NCBI RefSeq assembly: GCF_000526375.1
Contig: NZ_JAFY01000007.1
Location: 496,001-560,000, forward strand
DNA from: Aminiphilus circumscriptus DSM 16581
GTDB lineage: Bacteria; Synergistota; Synergistia; Synergistales; Aminiphilaceae
Direction of reading: 5' to 3'
DNA length: 64,000 nt
In this document: positions 17,174 to 26,143 of the stretch, piece by piece
How positions within the stretch are numbered: position 1 is the stretch's first letter
Layout: every line of letters starts with the position of its first letter
Notes under the pieces: generated by a model
The model's input: only the letters and a program-made list of their open reading frames with translations
What the model was told of the DNA's origin: nothing
Databases searched by the model: none
Translations under genes and position numbers: made by a program

Positions 17174-19722
17174 GTGGAGTTTCCTTTGGAGGTGCGTACG
17201 AAGGTCAGGCGGGCAACGCACCCTTCGGCATTCAGGAAGGTTATCGTTCCGTCGAGCTGCCGGGCAAGGGCATGGACGATACGCAATCCGAGGGATTGCT
17301 CCTTTTCCGTCAGAACGGTCTCCGACAGACCCACTCCGTTGTCGGCGACTTCGAGGACGAGGAAGTTCTCCCGTTCCTCGCGCAGGGTGATCTTCACCTC
17401 GGGTTTTCGCTCGTGTCCCGGAGGAAAGGCGTGGCGGATTGCGTTCGTCAACAATTCGGTGAGGATGAGACCGCAGCAGATCGCCTGGTCCAGATCGACG
17501 AGCAGCGTCTCGGGAATGGCGAGGACGAAGCGGAGTTCGTGTCCGACCTTGCCATAGAGACTTCTGATGTGGAGGACTAGGTCTGCCGTGTACGCGGCCA
17601 TGAGGATCGTCGAGAAAGATTCCTGTTTGTAGAGATGCTCGTGAATGAGGGCCATGGAGCGGATTCTCGTGAGTGTCTCCGTGAGATGTTCCCGGGCGAA
17701 GGGATCACGGACCTCCTGGAGTTGAAGGGACAGGAGGCTGGAGATGATCTGGAGGTTGTTCTTCACCCGGTGATGGACCTCCCGGAGAAGCACCTCCTTT
17801 TCGCGCAGAGAATGTTGCAGCCGCGCCTCCATCTCCTTCCTGTCCGTGATGTCGAGCTGAATGCCCGCCACGCGGCGGGGCATGTTTCCGCCTTTCGTTC
17901 CTCCATTGTCAATTGCCCGTCCCCGGTTGAGCATCCAGCGCCAGGAACCGTCCTTTGCACGGAGGCGCGCTTCCGTCTCGATGCGATTCGTTCCTGCCGC
18001 GAGGAGCATCTCCTGGGCGTGACGGAGGCGGGGGAGGTCCTTCTCGTGAACGAGCGCGAGAAAATCTTCCGTGGTGGATGGTGTCTCGGAGGAAGGATAG
18101 CCGAGCATGGATGTCCATCGGCTGTCCGGATGGAATGTTCCCTGTTCGGGTTCCCATTCCCAGACACCTATCTGGGCTGCGTCGAGGACGAATTCGAGGC
18201 GTTCCATCGCTTCCCGGAGGGCAAGTTCCGCCTGCTTGCGGGGCGTGACATCCACGAGGACGCCCGCAAAACGCAGCGCTCTCCCACGGTCGTTCCGCTC
18301 GACCACCTTACCCTTCCAGAGCATCCACTGCCAGGAACCGCTCCGGGAACGCATACGGCATTCCATGTCGAAGAAGTCCGTGTCGCCTGCCACGCAGCGG
18401 TTCAGGGTGTCGTCGAAGCGAGCCCCGTCCTCGTCGTGGAGGAGTGCGCGCCACGCCGAAAAGGACGAGGAACGATCTTCCGGTGTGTAGTCCAACGTGC
18501 TACATCCCCGGAAGCTTATGTCGATCTTGCCCGATGCGGCATCCCAGTCCCATACTCCCACGTCCGCGCCTTCGAGAGCCATGTGGAGGCGATCTTCCGC
18601 CGTGCGGAGGGCAGCGGTTCGGAGCAGCACCAGGGACTCGGCGTGTTCCTTTCGGGAAAGCGAGAGGAAGAGAACGGAGCCGAAGAGTACGGTGAGAAGC
18701 ATGCCGAGGGGAGGAATCCAGAGATATCCGAGAGGCAGGTTGTCCGCCATGTAGTGCCCCTCGGTGCGGATTTTCACGGCCCATTGGCGGTCGCCGAGGG
18801 GAAACTCCCGGAGTATTTGGAGGTTTTCCGACAGTACGACGGCGTTTCCAGAATCCTCCAGACGCGGTTTCCAAAAGGCGAGCGTCTGTTGTTCCGAGGG
18901 TGCGGAGAGATCAATAACCCAGGTGGAGAGGCCGATGGGTTTCGTCGCGGTGATGACCGTCGCGAGCACGTCGTAGGGCGCGAGAATTCCTCCCACGAAG
19001 CCGAGAAGTTCTCTCGTTTCCGCGTCGTCGTTTCCATGACGACGGTTCCGAAAAACCGGTTCCAGGCCGAAAACCAGGAACTGTTCCGGCGCGTCCCCTT
19101 CGGAGGAAAAACGTCCCGAGACGGCGAGGCGTTCGCCTTCCCAGGCGCGTTCCAGAGCTCCCTGCACGGTGGGAATCGTGAGAAGATCCGTGTTCTGCAG
19201 GCGAGAAAGCTCGGGCTCGGCCTTGAGGTACAAAACGGGGCAGGTGAGCACACGAGAAGAGGCGGAGTCCGGAGCGCCCGCGGCATCCTCACCCCAATCG
19301 CGAATTTTAATGGAATGAACGTCCTGTTCGGGAAGGATGGTGCGTCGTTCCTGCCGGTCCGGCAGTGGAGAAACCACGAGAGGAGCCCAGAAGAACCCCC
19401 GGAGACCGTTGCGGTCGTGCAGCACTGGGGTGGTGAACGTGCTGAATTCCTCGGGGGTGACGACGTCGGATCCTTCGAAGAAGCGCTGCAGCGCGCTGAT
19501 TTCGAGAAGCCGTTCCCGGAGGTTGTCCGCGACGGCGGTGGCACGGAGTGCCGCGTCCCGCTCGAAACGTTCCCGGAAAAGCGCATGAGAGCGTTCTCTC
19601 TGGGAGACGGCGATCCAGCCGGTACACAGGAGCCCCAGGAGGACGCAGAGGAGAACTCCGTATCGGGAGGCCCGAGACGAAGAGAGGCGAGAGAAGACAT
19701 TCGGGATGCGAAGAGCCTTCAT
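17158..19722 (-). CDS. Membrane sensor kinase: CHASE, two PAS, HisKA_2
   Basis: 854 residues. An N-terminal membrane helix (near 15-35) and a second near 335-355 flank a CHASE-like extracytoplasmic domain. Two PAS/PAC units of the [11 protein letters not shown] and [11 protein letters not shown] type follow (about 375-500 and 505-635). The kinase core is HisKA_2: [25 protein letters not shown] with the phospho-His in HHRVKNN, then an HATPase with [12 protein letters not shown] and [14 protein letters not shown]. This class usually signals to response regulators encoded elsewhere; none is adjacent. ATG 19722 follows GGGGGT; a second ATG lies two codons upstream. Confidence 0.85.
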   Translation of the reverse strand: MKALRIPNVFSRLSSSRASRYGVLLCVLLGLLCTGWIAVSQRERSHALFRERFERDAALRATAVADNLRERLLEISALQRFFEGSDVVTPEEFSTFTTPVLHDRNGLRGFFWAPLVVSPLPDRQERRTILPEQDVHSIKIRDWGEDAAGAPDSASSRVLTCPVLYLKAEPELSRLQNTDLLTIPTVQGALERAWEGERLAVSGRFSSEGDAPEQFLVFGLEPVFRNRRHGNDDAETRELLGFVGGILAPYDVLATVITATKPIGLSTWVIDLSAPSEQQTLAFWKPRLEDSGNAVVLSENLQILREFPLGDRQWAVKIRTEGHYMADNLPLGYLWIPPLGMLLTVLFGSVLFLSLSRKEHAESLVLLRTAALRTAEDRLHMALEGADVGVWDWDAASGKIDISFRGCSTLDYTPEDRSSSFSAWRALLHDEDGARFDDTLNRCVAGDTDFFDMECRMRSRSGSWQWMLWKGKVVERNDRGRALRFAGVLVDVTPRKQAELALREAMERLEFVLDAAQIGVWEWEPEQGTFHPDSRWTSMLGYPSSETPSTTEDFLALVHEKDLPRLRHAQEMLLAAGTNRIETEARLRAKDGSWRWMLNRGRAIDNGGTKGGNMPRRVAGIQLDITDRKEMEARLQHSLREKEVLLREVHHRVKNNLQIISSLLSLQLQEVRDPFAREHLTETLTRIRSMALIHEHLYKQESFSTILMAAYTADLVLHIRSLYGKVGHELRFVLAIPETLLVDLDQAICCGLILTELLTNAIRHAFPPGHERKPEVKITLREERENFLVLEVADNGVGLSETVLTEKEQSLGLRIVHALARQLDGTITFLNAEGCVARLTFVRTSKGNSTKSPL

Positions 19723-20046
19723 GGCCATACCCCCGTTTCTTTGGAGAGCCTTTCCCGGAAATCGGCAAAAATGCCTTCGCACGACGAGGAAATCCCTTTC
19801 ACGTCGGAGTTCTTTCGACGGCGGATGTCGTTTCACCTTCTCCATCGTATCGGTGCTGCAAAATGCCTGAGAAGTGCAGTAAGAGTTTACGTGTTGTCTT
19901 CATCGAAGGCAATGGGCTCTCTCAACACTTCCATGGATGCTGATGCCGTATGTTTTAGAAGCCATTATGGAAAATGCGGTCGCCTTATGATACCGTAGCG
20001 AAACGGAAGCCTTTCCACGGTTTCCCGAGTTCGTGCAGGGACGGTG
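19723..20046. other. Divergent intergenic region
   Basis: 324 bp between the minus-strand kinase and panC. It is more AT-rich than its surroundings and must hold promoters for both directions, but I found no convincing box pair and no ORF worth calling. Confidence 0.35.
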
Positions 20047-20913
20047 ATGCGCATGCGACGTGTAACGGAACGTTCGGTCTTGCGGGAGGAACTCCGCCGC
20101 CTCCGGAGCGGTGGAACGCTGGGACTTGTTCCCACCATGGGATATCTTCACGAGGGGCATCTTTCCCTGGTGCGGCGATGCAGGATAGAGAACACCTTCA
20201 CGGTCGTCTCCATTTTCGTGAATCCCACACAGTTCGGTCCCCAGGAGGATCTCGCCAGGTATCCTCGGAGCCTCGACAGGGATCTCCGTCTTCTGGAGGC
20301 GGAGGGCGCCGATTTGGTCTTTGCTCCGGAGCCGGAGGAGATGTACGCACAGGACGCCTCTACCTGGGTCGAGGAGACGTCTCTGAGTCGGGGTCTCTGC
20401 GGTGCTTCACGCCCCGGGCATTTCCGGGGCGTCTGTACGGTGGTGCTCAAACTTTTCAACCTCGTTCAGCCGGATCGGGCGTACTTCGGCCAGAAGGATT
20501 TTCAGCAGGTTCAGGTGATCCGCCGCATGGTGCGCGACTTGGATGTCCCCGTGGAGATCGTCTCCTGCCCTATTGTCCGCGAGCCCGACGGCCTCGCGAT
20601 GAGCAGCCGCAACGTCTACCTTTCGGAAACGCAGCGCGGTTCCGCCCTTCGTCTGAGCCGGGCTCTCGAAAGGGCGCGGTTTCTCTTCGACCAGGGAGAA
20701 CGGCGGGCGGACAGACTGCTCGGAGACGTGCGAGCCTTTCTGTTGGAGGATCCCGCCGTGGCGGTGGAGTACGCCGAGTTGCGGGACGCGGTGACCCTGG
20801 AACCCGTAGAGGCGGCGGACGCCCCGGTGGTGCTCGCCCTTGCCGCCCGAATTGGAAATACCAGGCTCATCGACAACACGGTGCTCTCCCATGTGCCCGA
20901 ATCAGGATCGTAA
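20047..20913 (+). CDS. panC: Pantothenate synthetase
   Basis: 288 residues. It joins pantoate and beta-alanine using ATP to form pantothenate, the precursor of coenzyme A. Diagnostic motifs are [16 protein letters not shown] near residue 26 (the HIGH-type nucleotide site), [14 protein letters not shown] near 58, [11 protein letters not shown] near 124, YFGQKDFQQ near 147 and MSSRNVYLS near 185, so the active site is complete. Start codons GTG 20044, ATG 20047 and ATG 20053 are all possible; ATG 20047 fits the AGGGA site best. The next gene is panE; panB and panD are not in the window. Confidence 0.9.
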   Translation: MRMRRVTERSVLREELRRLRSGGTLGLVPTMGYLHEGHLSLVRRCRIENTFTVVSIFVNPTQFGPQEDLARYPRSLDRDLRLLEAEGADLVFAPEPEEMYAQDASTWVEETSLSRGLCGASRPGHFRGVCTVVLKLFNLVQPDRAYFGQKDFQQVQVIRRMVRDLDVPVEIVSCPIVREPDGLAMSSRNVYLSETQRGSALRLSRALERARFLFDQGERRADRLLGDVRAFLLEDPAVAVEYAELRDAVTLEPVEAADAPVVLALAARIGNTRLIDNTVLSHVPESGS

Positions 20914-20941
20914 TGGGCGGGGAGAGTCCGTTTCCGAAGGT

Positions 20942-21928
20942 GTGCTCTGCCGAGAGGAGGTCGAGGCCTTCGGACCGGTGACCATCGTCGGCTGCGGTGC
21001 CCTGGGCGGGCGTTTCGCTGTCTCGCTGGCCGCTGCAGGGGTGCGGGTTCAGGCCCTCCAGCGGCGGGGAGAGCATTTCGATGTCTGCCGGGAGCGGGGG
21101 CTCCTCTACGTGGACGCCCGGGGGGAGGAGTGCCGGGTGCGCTTCCCCCTGAGCGACGATCCGGGGGAGCTCGCCGAGAGTCCTCTTGCGGTGGTCTTCG
21201 TGAAGAGCGGCCAGACCGGGGAAGTGGCCCCTCTCGTGGCGCGGTGTCTTACCCGGGACGGCATCGTCCTGTCGCTGCAGAACGGCCTCGGCAACGGAGA
21301 GGCCCTTGCGCAGGTCCTCGGTGAGGAGCGGGTTGCCCTCGGCGTCACCACCTGCGGGGCCCGGCGCAGCGCTCCGGGAGTCGTCCACTGGGGCGGGGAT
21401 GGAGTGACCCGCATGGCTCCCCTGAGGCCATCGAGGGATCTTTCCCGGATCGCCGCGCTCTTCCGCGCCGGAGGATTCGTGGTGGAACTCCTCCGTGAAC
21501 CCTGGCGAGCGGTTTGGGAGAAGGTAATCCTCAACGCCGCGGGAAACCCCGTGAGCGCCCTGCTTCGCTGCTCCAACGGAGAGCTGTTCCGAAACGCTTC
21601 CGCCCTCTCTCTGATGCGTCGCCTTCTCGTCGAGGGGGTGGCGGTGGCCCGGGTTGAGGGGATGTTTTTCGACGAGGAGGAGCTATGGTCCTCGCTGCTG
21701 CTGGTGCTGGAGCGCACGGGCACGAACCGGACGTCCATGCTGCAGGATGTGGAGCGGGGAACTCCCACGGAGAACGGGGCAATCAGCGGGGCGATTCTTC
21801 GCAGGGGCATCGCCCGGGGCGTCGCAACTCCCGACACGGCCTGCGTCGTGGCGTTGATGGAAGCGCTGGACGAGGCGATGAAGAAACGAAAACGACAGTC
21901 TTCCGATGGGGGGAAAATGTGCGAATGA
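20942..21928 (+). CDS. panE: 2-dehydropantoate 2-reductase
   Basis: About 328 residues. It reduces ketopantoate to pantoate with NADPH, supplying the PanC substrate. The Rossmann loop VTIVGCGALGGRFAVSLAAAG begins near residue 14. VFVKSGQT, LSLQNGLGN and the catalytic-Lys region AVWEKVILNAAGNPVSALL are recognisable, as is the C-terminal SMLQDVERGTPTENGAISG. The start is uncertain: GTG 20942 gives a normal N-terminus, while an ATG at 20894 would overlap panC. The stop overlaps the next gene by ATGA. Confidence 0.8.
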   Translation: MLCREEVEAFGPVTIVGCGALGGRFAVSLAAAGVRVQALQRRGEHFDVCRERGLLYVDARGEECRVRFPLSDDPGELAESPLAVVFVKSGQTGEVAPLVARCLTRDGIVLSLQNGLGNGEALAQVLGEERVALGVTTCGARRSAPGVVHWGGDGVTRMAPLRPSRDLSRIAALFRAGGFVVELLREPWRAVWEKVILNAAGNPVSALLRCSNGELFRNASALSLMRRLLVEGVAVARVEGMFFDEEELWSSLLLVLERTGTNRTSMLQDVERGTPTENGAISGAILRRGIARGVATPDTACVVALMEALDEAMKKRKRQSSDGGKMCE

Positions 21929-22479
21929 AAAAGATGACGGTTCTTCTCGGAAGTCCGAGACGCGGAGGAAACAGTGAAATGCTGGCGGATTCCCTGGTGC
22001 GGGGATTCGGCGGAACCGGTGGAGAGGCGCTGACGATCCGCCTCGCGGACCTGCGCCTCGGAGGATGCGTGGATTGCCGTAGGTGCTGGAGCAGTGGCCG
22101 TCCCTGCGTGATCGACGACGACATGCAGTCCGTCTATCTCGCCCTCGACGAGGCCGAGATCGTGGTGTTCGTGTCGCCTCTCTATTGGTGGAGCTGGTCC
22201 GCGCAGATCAAGCCCGTGTGGGATCGCCTGATCCCCTATGGGGCCGACGGTGCTCCCCGGAATCTTTCTGGGAAGGGGGCGATCCTTCTGGCCACTGCGG
22301 GAGACGACGACCCCGGCTGCTTCGAAGGACTCCGTTTCTCCTTCGCTAGGGGTACGGAGTATCTGGGCATGATGCACCTGGGGGAGATCTGTGCTTCCGG
22401 AGTGAACGCGAAGGGAGCAATCCAGGGGAGCGAGTGGCTTGAAAAGGCGGAGGCGTTGGGAAGATCCCTTTCTGCGTAG
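21925..22479 (+). CDS. Flavodoxin-fold NAD(P)H/FMN reductase-like protein
   Basis: 184 residues of the NADPH-dependent FMN reductase/iron-sulfur flavoprotein group. The FMN-phosphate loop is GSPRRGGNSEML at residues 9-20. GGCVDCRRCW with a later Cys (near 50-62) resembles the compact cysteine motif of iron-sulfur flavoproteins, although a full 4Fe-4S set is not certain. SPLYWWSWSAQIKPVWDR near 92 binds the isoalloxazine side. It is translationally coupled to panE (ATGA). A role in pantothenate synthesis is not obvious; it may supply reduced flavin or remove quinones or nitro compounds. Confidence 0.7.
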   Translation: MKKMTVLLGSPRRGGNSEMLADSLVRGFGGTGGEALTIRLADLRLGGCVDCRRCWSSGRPCVIDDDMQSVYLALDEAEIVVFVSPLYWWSWSAQIKPVWDRLIPYGADGAPRNLSGKGAILLATAGDDDPGCFEGLRFSFARGTEYLGMMHLGEICASGVNAKGAIQGSEWLEKAEALGRSLSA

Positions 22480-22568
22480 GGAACCTCTGAAGAGCGCTGA
22501 GCCAAGCTCGCAACAACGAGAGACGATCAGGCTCAAGGGCGGGAGAACTCTCTGCCATCAGAGCTTCC
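22480..22568. repeat. Small inverted-repeat element, copy 3
   Basis: An 89-bp element starting directly after the upstream stop codon, with ends GGAACCTCTGA (22480-22490) and TCAGAGCTTCC (22558-22568), matching at 10 of 11 positions. It shares the internal ATCAGGCTC with the element at 15765-15864. Noncoding. Confidence 0.5.
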
Positions 22569-22677
22569 GTGGGAAGAGGGCTTCCGTTCTCGGATGTCCT
22601 CTCTGGCTTCGAGAGGTGCGTCGTTTTCGAGGCAAGACGGGCCGGGCCTTTCTCCCGCGAGGGGAGACGCTTTTCTG

Positions 22678-22686
22678 TGCTACAAT
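22678..22686 (+). promoter_or_regulatory. Extended -10 promoter of thrS
   Basis: TG-C-TACAAT, an extended -10 element with no clear -35 box. The predicted start near 22693 leaves an 87-nt leader before the thrS ATG, too short for a T-box. The rest of 22569-22779 holds no gene. Confidence 0.45.
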
Positions 22687-22779
22687 TCTTCGAGCAGCGG
22701 AAGAGTGATCCGCCGCTGAAATGAAGGGTGCGGTTTCGTCAGGGTAGGGCGGAACGCAGCACCGGAGGAGGAGAGACTC

Positions 22780-24669
22780 ATGTCTGAATGCACCATGCAG
22801 CATCCGTCGGAGGATCTGCCCCAAAGAACGGCCGGTCAGCTTCTGTCGGAACGAGGGCTGCTGAAGGGGGCCGTGGCGGCAAAGGTGGAGGAGCGGCTTG
22901 TCGATCTCTCGAGCGCACTCGCCGAGGGGATGACGGTCGAGCCGGTTCCGGGTGAGAGCGAAGAAGGGCTTGACGTCCTGCGCCATTCCGCCTCGCATCT
23001 CATGGCTCAAGCGGTGTGCCGCCTCTTTCCCGGCACGAAGCTGGGAATCGGTCCAGCCATCAAGGACGGTTTCTATTATGACATGCAGATTGCGGGACAG
23101 CTCACCGAAGAGGATCTGCCCCGCATCGAAAAGGAAATGGCCCGCATCGTGAACGAGGGACTCGCGGTGGAACGTGTCCTTCTTCCCCGGGAGGAGGCGC
23201 TCGCGCTTTTCAAGGAACGGGGAGAGAGTTACAAGGAGGAACTGATCCGGGATCTGCCGGACGAGCAGATCTCCTGCTACCGCCAGGGGGAATTCATCGA
23301 CCTTTGCCGGGGTCCCCACGTGCCGAACACCAAGATGCTCCGACACGTGAAGCTCCTCTCTGTCGCGGGCGCATACTGGAGGGGCGACGAGAAGAATGCC
23401 ATGCTGACCCGGGTGTACGGCACGGCCTTCGCGAGCGCCCAGGCACTGGAGGACTATCTGAAGAGGATTGAGGAGGCGAAACGGCGGGCACACCAGAAGC
23501 TCGGAAAGGAACTTGATCTCTTCAGCATCCAGCCCGAAGGGCCGGGCTTCCCCTTTTTTCACCCCAAGGGCATGGTGATCATCAACACTCTCGTGGACTT
23601 CTGGAGAAAAGAGCACCTGCGCCGGGGCTATTGCGAGATCCGTACCCCTCTCATTCTCGACCGGGACCTGTGGATCCGCTCCGGGCACTGGGACCACTAC
23701 CGGGAGAACATGTACTTCACCAAGATCGACGATCGGGACTTCGCCGTGAAGCCCATGAATTGTCCTGGGGGGATGCTGGTCTACAAGTCCCAGCTCCGGA
23801 GTTACCGGGATCTGCCCCTCCGCATGGCCGAACTCGGAACGGTACACCGCCACGAGCGCTCCGGTGTACTTCATGGGCTCATGCGGGTCCGCTGCTTCAC
23901 CCAGGACGACGCCCATCTCTACGTCACGCCCGAGCAGATCAAGGACGAGATCCTGGGCATCATGGACCTGATGCACTATGTCTATAACGACGTGTTCGGT
24001 TTCAAGTACCGGGTGGAGCTGTCCACGCGCCCCGAGAAGGCTATGGGCGATCCCGTCATGTGGGAAAAGGCGGAGCAGGCTCTCCAGGAGGCGCTGGAAG
24101 AAGGGGGCGTTTCCTTCAAGATCAACCCCGGCGACGGTGCCTTCTACGGTCCGAAGATCGACTTCCACCTGGAGGACTGCATCGGCAGGACCTGGCAGTG
24201 CGGAACGATTCAGCTCGATTTCCAGATGCCCGAGAAATTCGACATCACCTACGTGGGCTCCGACGGGGCACAACACCGTCCCGTCATGCTGCACCGGACG
24301 GTCTTCGGAAGCCTGGAGCGCTTCTTCGGCATTCTCATCGAGCACTTCGCAGGGGCCTTTCCCTATTGGCTCGCTCCGGTGCAGGTGAAGCTGCTTCCGG
24401 TGAAGGACGCCCATCTTCCCTACGCCCGTGAGGTGGAGACCATGCTGCGTGGTTGGAACGTGCGGGTCGAGAAGGACCTCCGGGACGAGAAGCTGGGCAA
24501 GAAGATCCGCGATGCCCAGTTACAGAAGGTCCCCTACATGATTGTTCTCGGGGACCGGGAAGTGGAGACTCGTTCTCTCTCCGTTCGGGAGCGGACAAAG
24601 GGGGACTTGGGGAGCCTCTCCCCGGATTCGTTCCGGGAACTGCTCCGCGAGGAATTCTCTCCGCTGTAG
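22780..24669 (+). CDS. thrS: Threonyl-tRNA synthetase
   Basis: 629 residues; charges tRNA-Thr in the cytoplasm. Order: a short TGS-like N-terminal region (1-60), the editing/TSA domain with HSASH near 69-73 and the CRGPH partner near 183, the class II catalytic core (about 245-530) with the zinc-ligand Cys in MNCPGGM, motif 2 HRHERSGVLHGLMRVRCFTQDDAH, and motif 3 with PVMLHRTVFGSLERF, then the anticodon-binding domain (about 535-629). All catalytic landmarks are intact. ATG 22780 follows GGAGGAGGAGAG. An intrinsic terminator follows at 24683. Confidence 0.95.
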   Translation: MSECTMQHPSEDLPQRTAGQLLSERGLLKGAVAAKVEERLVDLSSALAEGMTVEPVPGESEEGLDVLRHSASHLMAQAVCRLFPGTKLGIGPAIKDGFYYDMQIAGQLTEEDLPRIEKEMARIVNEGLAVERVLLPREEALALFKERGESYKEELIRDLPDEQISCYRQGEFIDLCRGPHVPNTKMLRHVKLLSVAGAYWRGDEKNAMLTRVYGTAFASAQALEDYLKRIEEAKRRAHQKLGKELDLFSIQPEGPGFPFFHPKGMVIINTLVDFWRKEHLRRGYCEIRTPLILDRDLWIRSGHWDHYRENMYFTKIDDRDFAVKPMNCPGGMLVYKSQLRSYRDLPLRMAELGTVHRHERSGVLHGLMRVRCFTQDDAHLYVTPEQIKDEILGIMDLMHYVYNDVFGFKYRVELSTRPEKAMGDPVMWEKAEQALQEALEEGGVSFKINPGDGAFYGPKIDFHLEDCIGRTWQCGTIQLDFQMPEKFDITYVGSDGAQHRPVMLHRTVFGSLERFFGILIEHFAGAFPYWLAPVQVKLLPVKDAHLPYAREVETMLRGWNVRVEKDLRDEKLGKKIRDAQLQKVPYMIVLGDREVETRSLSVRERTKGDLGSLSPDSFRELLREEFSPL

Positions 24670-24682
24670 CCATGTTTGTCTG

Positions 24683-24718
24683 CGGCCTCCGGACATCTCG
24701 TCCGGGGGCCGTTTCTTT
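24683..24718 (+). terminator. Intrinsic terminator of thrS
   Basis: Stem CGGCC-T-CCGGAC (24683-24694) with GTCCGG-G-GGCCG (24700-24711), a 5-nt loop, then TTTCTTT. It starts 13 bp past the thrS stop. Confidence 0.75.
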
Positions 24719-24757
24719 ATTCCCGCACTTCCCTGCGGATTTTCTTCGCTGTCGCAC

Positions 24758-24786
24758 TTCCCAAGGCGGAGGCGAACGTGTATTGT
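24758..24786 (+). promoter_or_regulatory. Possible promoter of the catabolic cluster
   Basis: TTCCCA (24758-24763) and TATTGT (24781-24786) with a 17-bp spacer lie between the thrS terminator and the first PLP enzyme gene. The -35 box is poor; an activator may be needed. The position after a terminator makes some promoter here necessary. Confidence 0.3.
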
Positions 24787-24875
24787 AAAGAGGTGTGATT
24801 TCCTGATATTTCCTGAGGAATAGCAGCATTTCCCCGGGCCGGCCGGGGTACGAAAAGCGAAGGAGACGAGAAGCC

Positions 24876-26120
24876 ATGGCGGAACGATACATGCTTCGGT
24901 GCGTTCTCTGCGGCGCCTCTCCGAAGGTGGAGGCTCGCGTCTATACCTGCCCCCGTTGTGGTCTCGACGGAACGCTGGACGTGTGCTACGACATGTCCGC
25001 ACTTCGGGGACGCGTGACCGGCGAGACCTTCGAGGCGTCGGGACGGCGGGATCTGTGGCGCTACGAGTCCCTTCTTCCCGTGGCGGCGCGGACCTCCATT
25101 CCACCTCTCCAGGTGGGATGGACGCCCCTCTATGCGTCGGCGAAACTGGCGGAAACCTACGGCGTGGCGGAGGTGCACGTGAAGGACGAGGGACGCAACC
25201 CCACGGCGTCCCTGAAAGACCGTGCCAGTGCCGTGGGCGTCGCAAAGGCCCTGGATTTCGAACAGAAGGCCATCGCCTGCGCCTCCACGGGAAACGCAGC
25301 GAGTTCCCTCGCGGGTTTTTCCGCCGTGGCGGATCTTCCCTGTTACATCTTCGTCCCCGAGAGGGCGCCCGCAGCAAAGGTGGCGCAACTCCTCGTCTAT
25401 GGCGCCACGGTGGTCCTGGTCCGGGGAAATTACGCGGTGGCCTTCGACCTGGCCACCTGGGCGATTGAAAGATTCGGCTGGTACAACCGCAACTGTGCCA
25501 TCAATCCCTACCTGGTGGAGGGGAAGAAGACCTGCGGGCTCGAAATCGCCGAGCAACTCGCCTGGCGGATGCCCCACCGGATCTTCATCTCCGTCGGTGA
25601 CGGCTGCTGCATCAGCGGTTTGTACAAGGCCTTCCGGGATCTTGTGGACCTGGGGCTCATCGACACGCTGCCGCGTCTCGTGGGCGTCCAGGCCGAGGGG
25701 TGTGCTCCCGTCGCGGAGGCCTTCGACGCAGGAGCGGAGCGCGTGACCTTCCGTTCCGGAGACACCCTGGCGGATAGCATCGCCGTGGGGGCTCCGCGAA
25801 ACTGGGCGAAGGCGCTGCGTGCGGTCCGGGAGAGCCGGGGCGACATGGTTCGAGTTACTGACGGGGAGATTCTCTCGGCCATGACGGAACTCGCCCGGAC
25901 CGCAGGGGTCTTCGGAGAGCCCGCGGGGGTGACCGCCTTCGCGGGATTCCGCAAGATGGCCCTGGCGGGAAAGATCGGCAGGGACGAACGGGTGGTCATC
26001 GTCGTCACCGGAAACGGCCTGAAGGATGTAGACAGCGCCCGCAAGGCCGTGCCGGAACCCATCCTGGTGGAGCCGGACCCGGAGGATCTGCTGCGGAAAC
26101 TGGGAAACATCGCTCGCTGA
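24876..26120 (+). CDS. Threonine-synthase-like PLP enzyme with zinc-ribbon N-terminus
   Basis: 414 residues. An N-terminal Cys4 module (CVLCGAS and CPRCG, residues 9-30) precedes a fold-type II PLP domain. The PLP Lys is in DEGRNPTASLKDRAS near 118, and the phosphate-binding loop is STGNAASSLAG near 143. This matches the threonine synthase family, but family members often have other substrates and no thrA/thrB neighbours are present. A second PLP enzyme starts 23 bp downstream, and the YgeY/YgeW/Xdh genes follow, so a catabolic beta-elimination (for example on diaminopropionate) is at least as plausible as threonine synthesis. ATG 24876 follows GAAGGAGACGAG. Confidence 0.7.
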   Translation: MAERYMLRCVLCGASPKVEARVYTCPRCGLDGTLDVCYDMSALRGRVTGETFEASGRRDLWRYESLLPVAARTSIPPLQVGWTPLYASAKLAETYGVAEVHVKDEGRNPTASLKDRASAVGVAKALDFEQKAIACASTGNAASSLAGFSAVADLPCYIFVPERAPAAKVAQLLVYGATVVLVRGNYAVAFDLATWAIERFGWYNRNCAINPYLVEGKKTCGLEIAEQLAWRMPHRIFISVGDGCCISGLYKAFRDLVDLGLIDTLPRLVGVQAEGCAPVAEAFDAGAERVTFRSGDTLADSIAVGAPRNWAKALRAVRESRGDMVRVTDGEILSAMTELARTAGVFGEPAGVTAFAGFRKMALAGKIGRDERVVIVVTGNGLKDVDSARKAVPEPILVEPDPEDLLRKLGNIAR

Positions 26121-26143
26121 GGACGGAAGAGGAGGAGAGAAAC

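Noticed and set aside
22724-22779. T-box-like sequence upstream of thrS (AGGGTAGGGCGGAACGC)
   Set aside because: The predicted leader is only 87 nt, no specifier stem or canonical TGGGTGGAACCGCG box is present, and no leader terminator was found.
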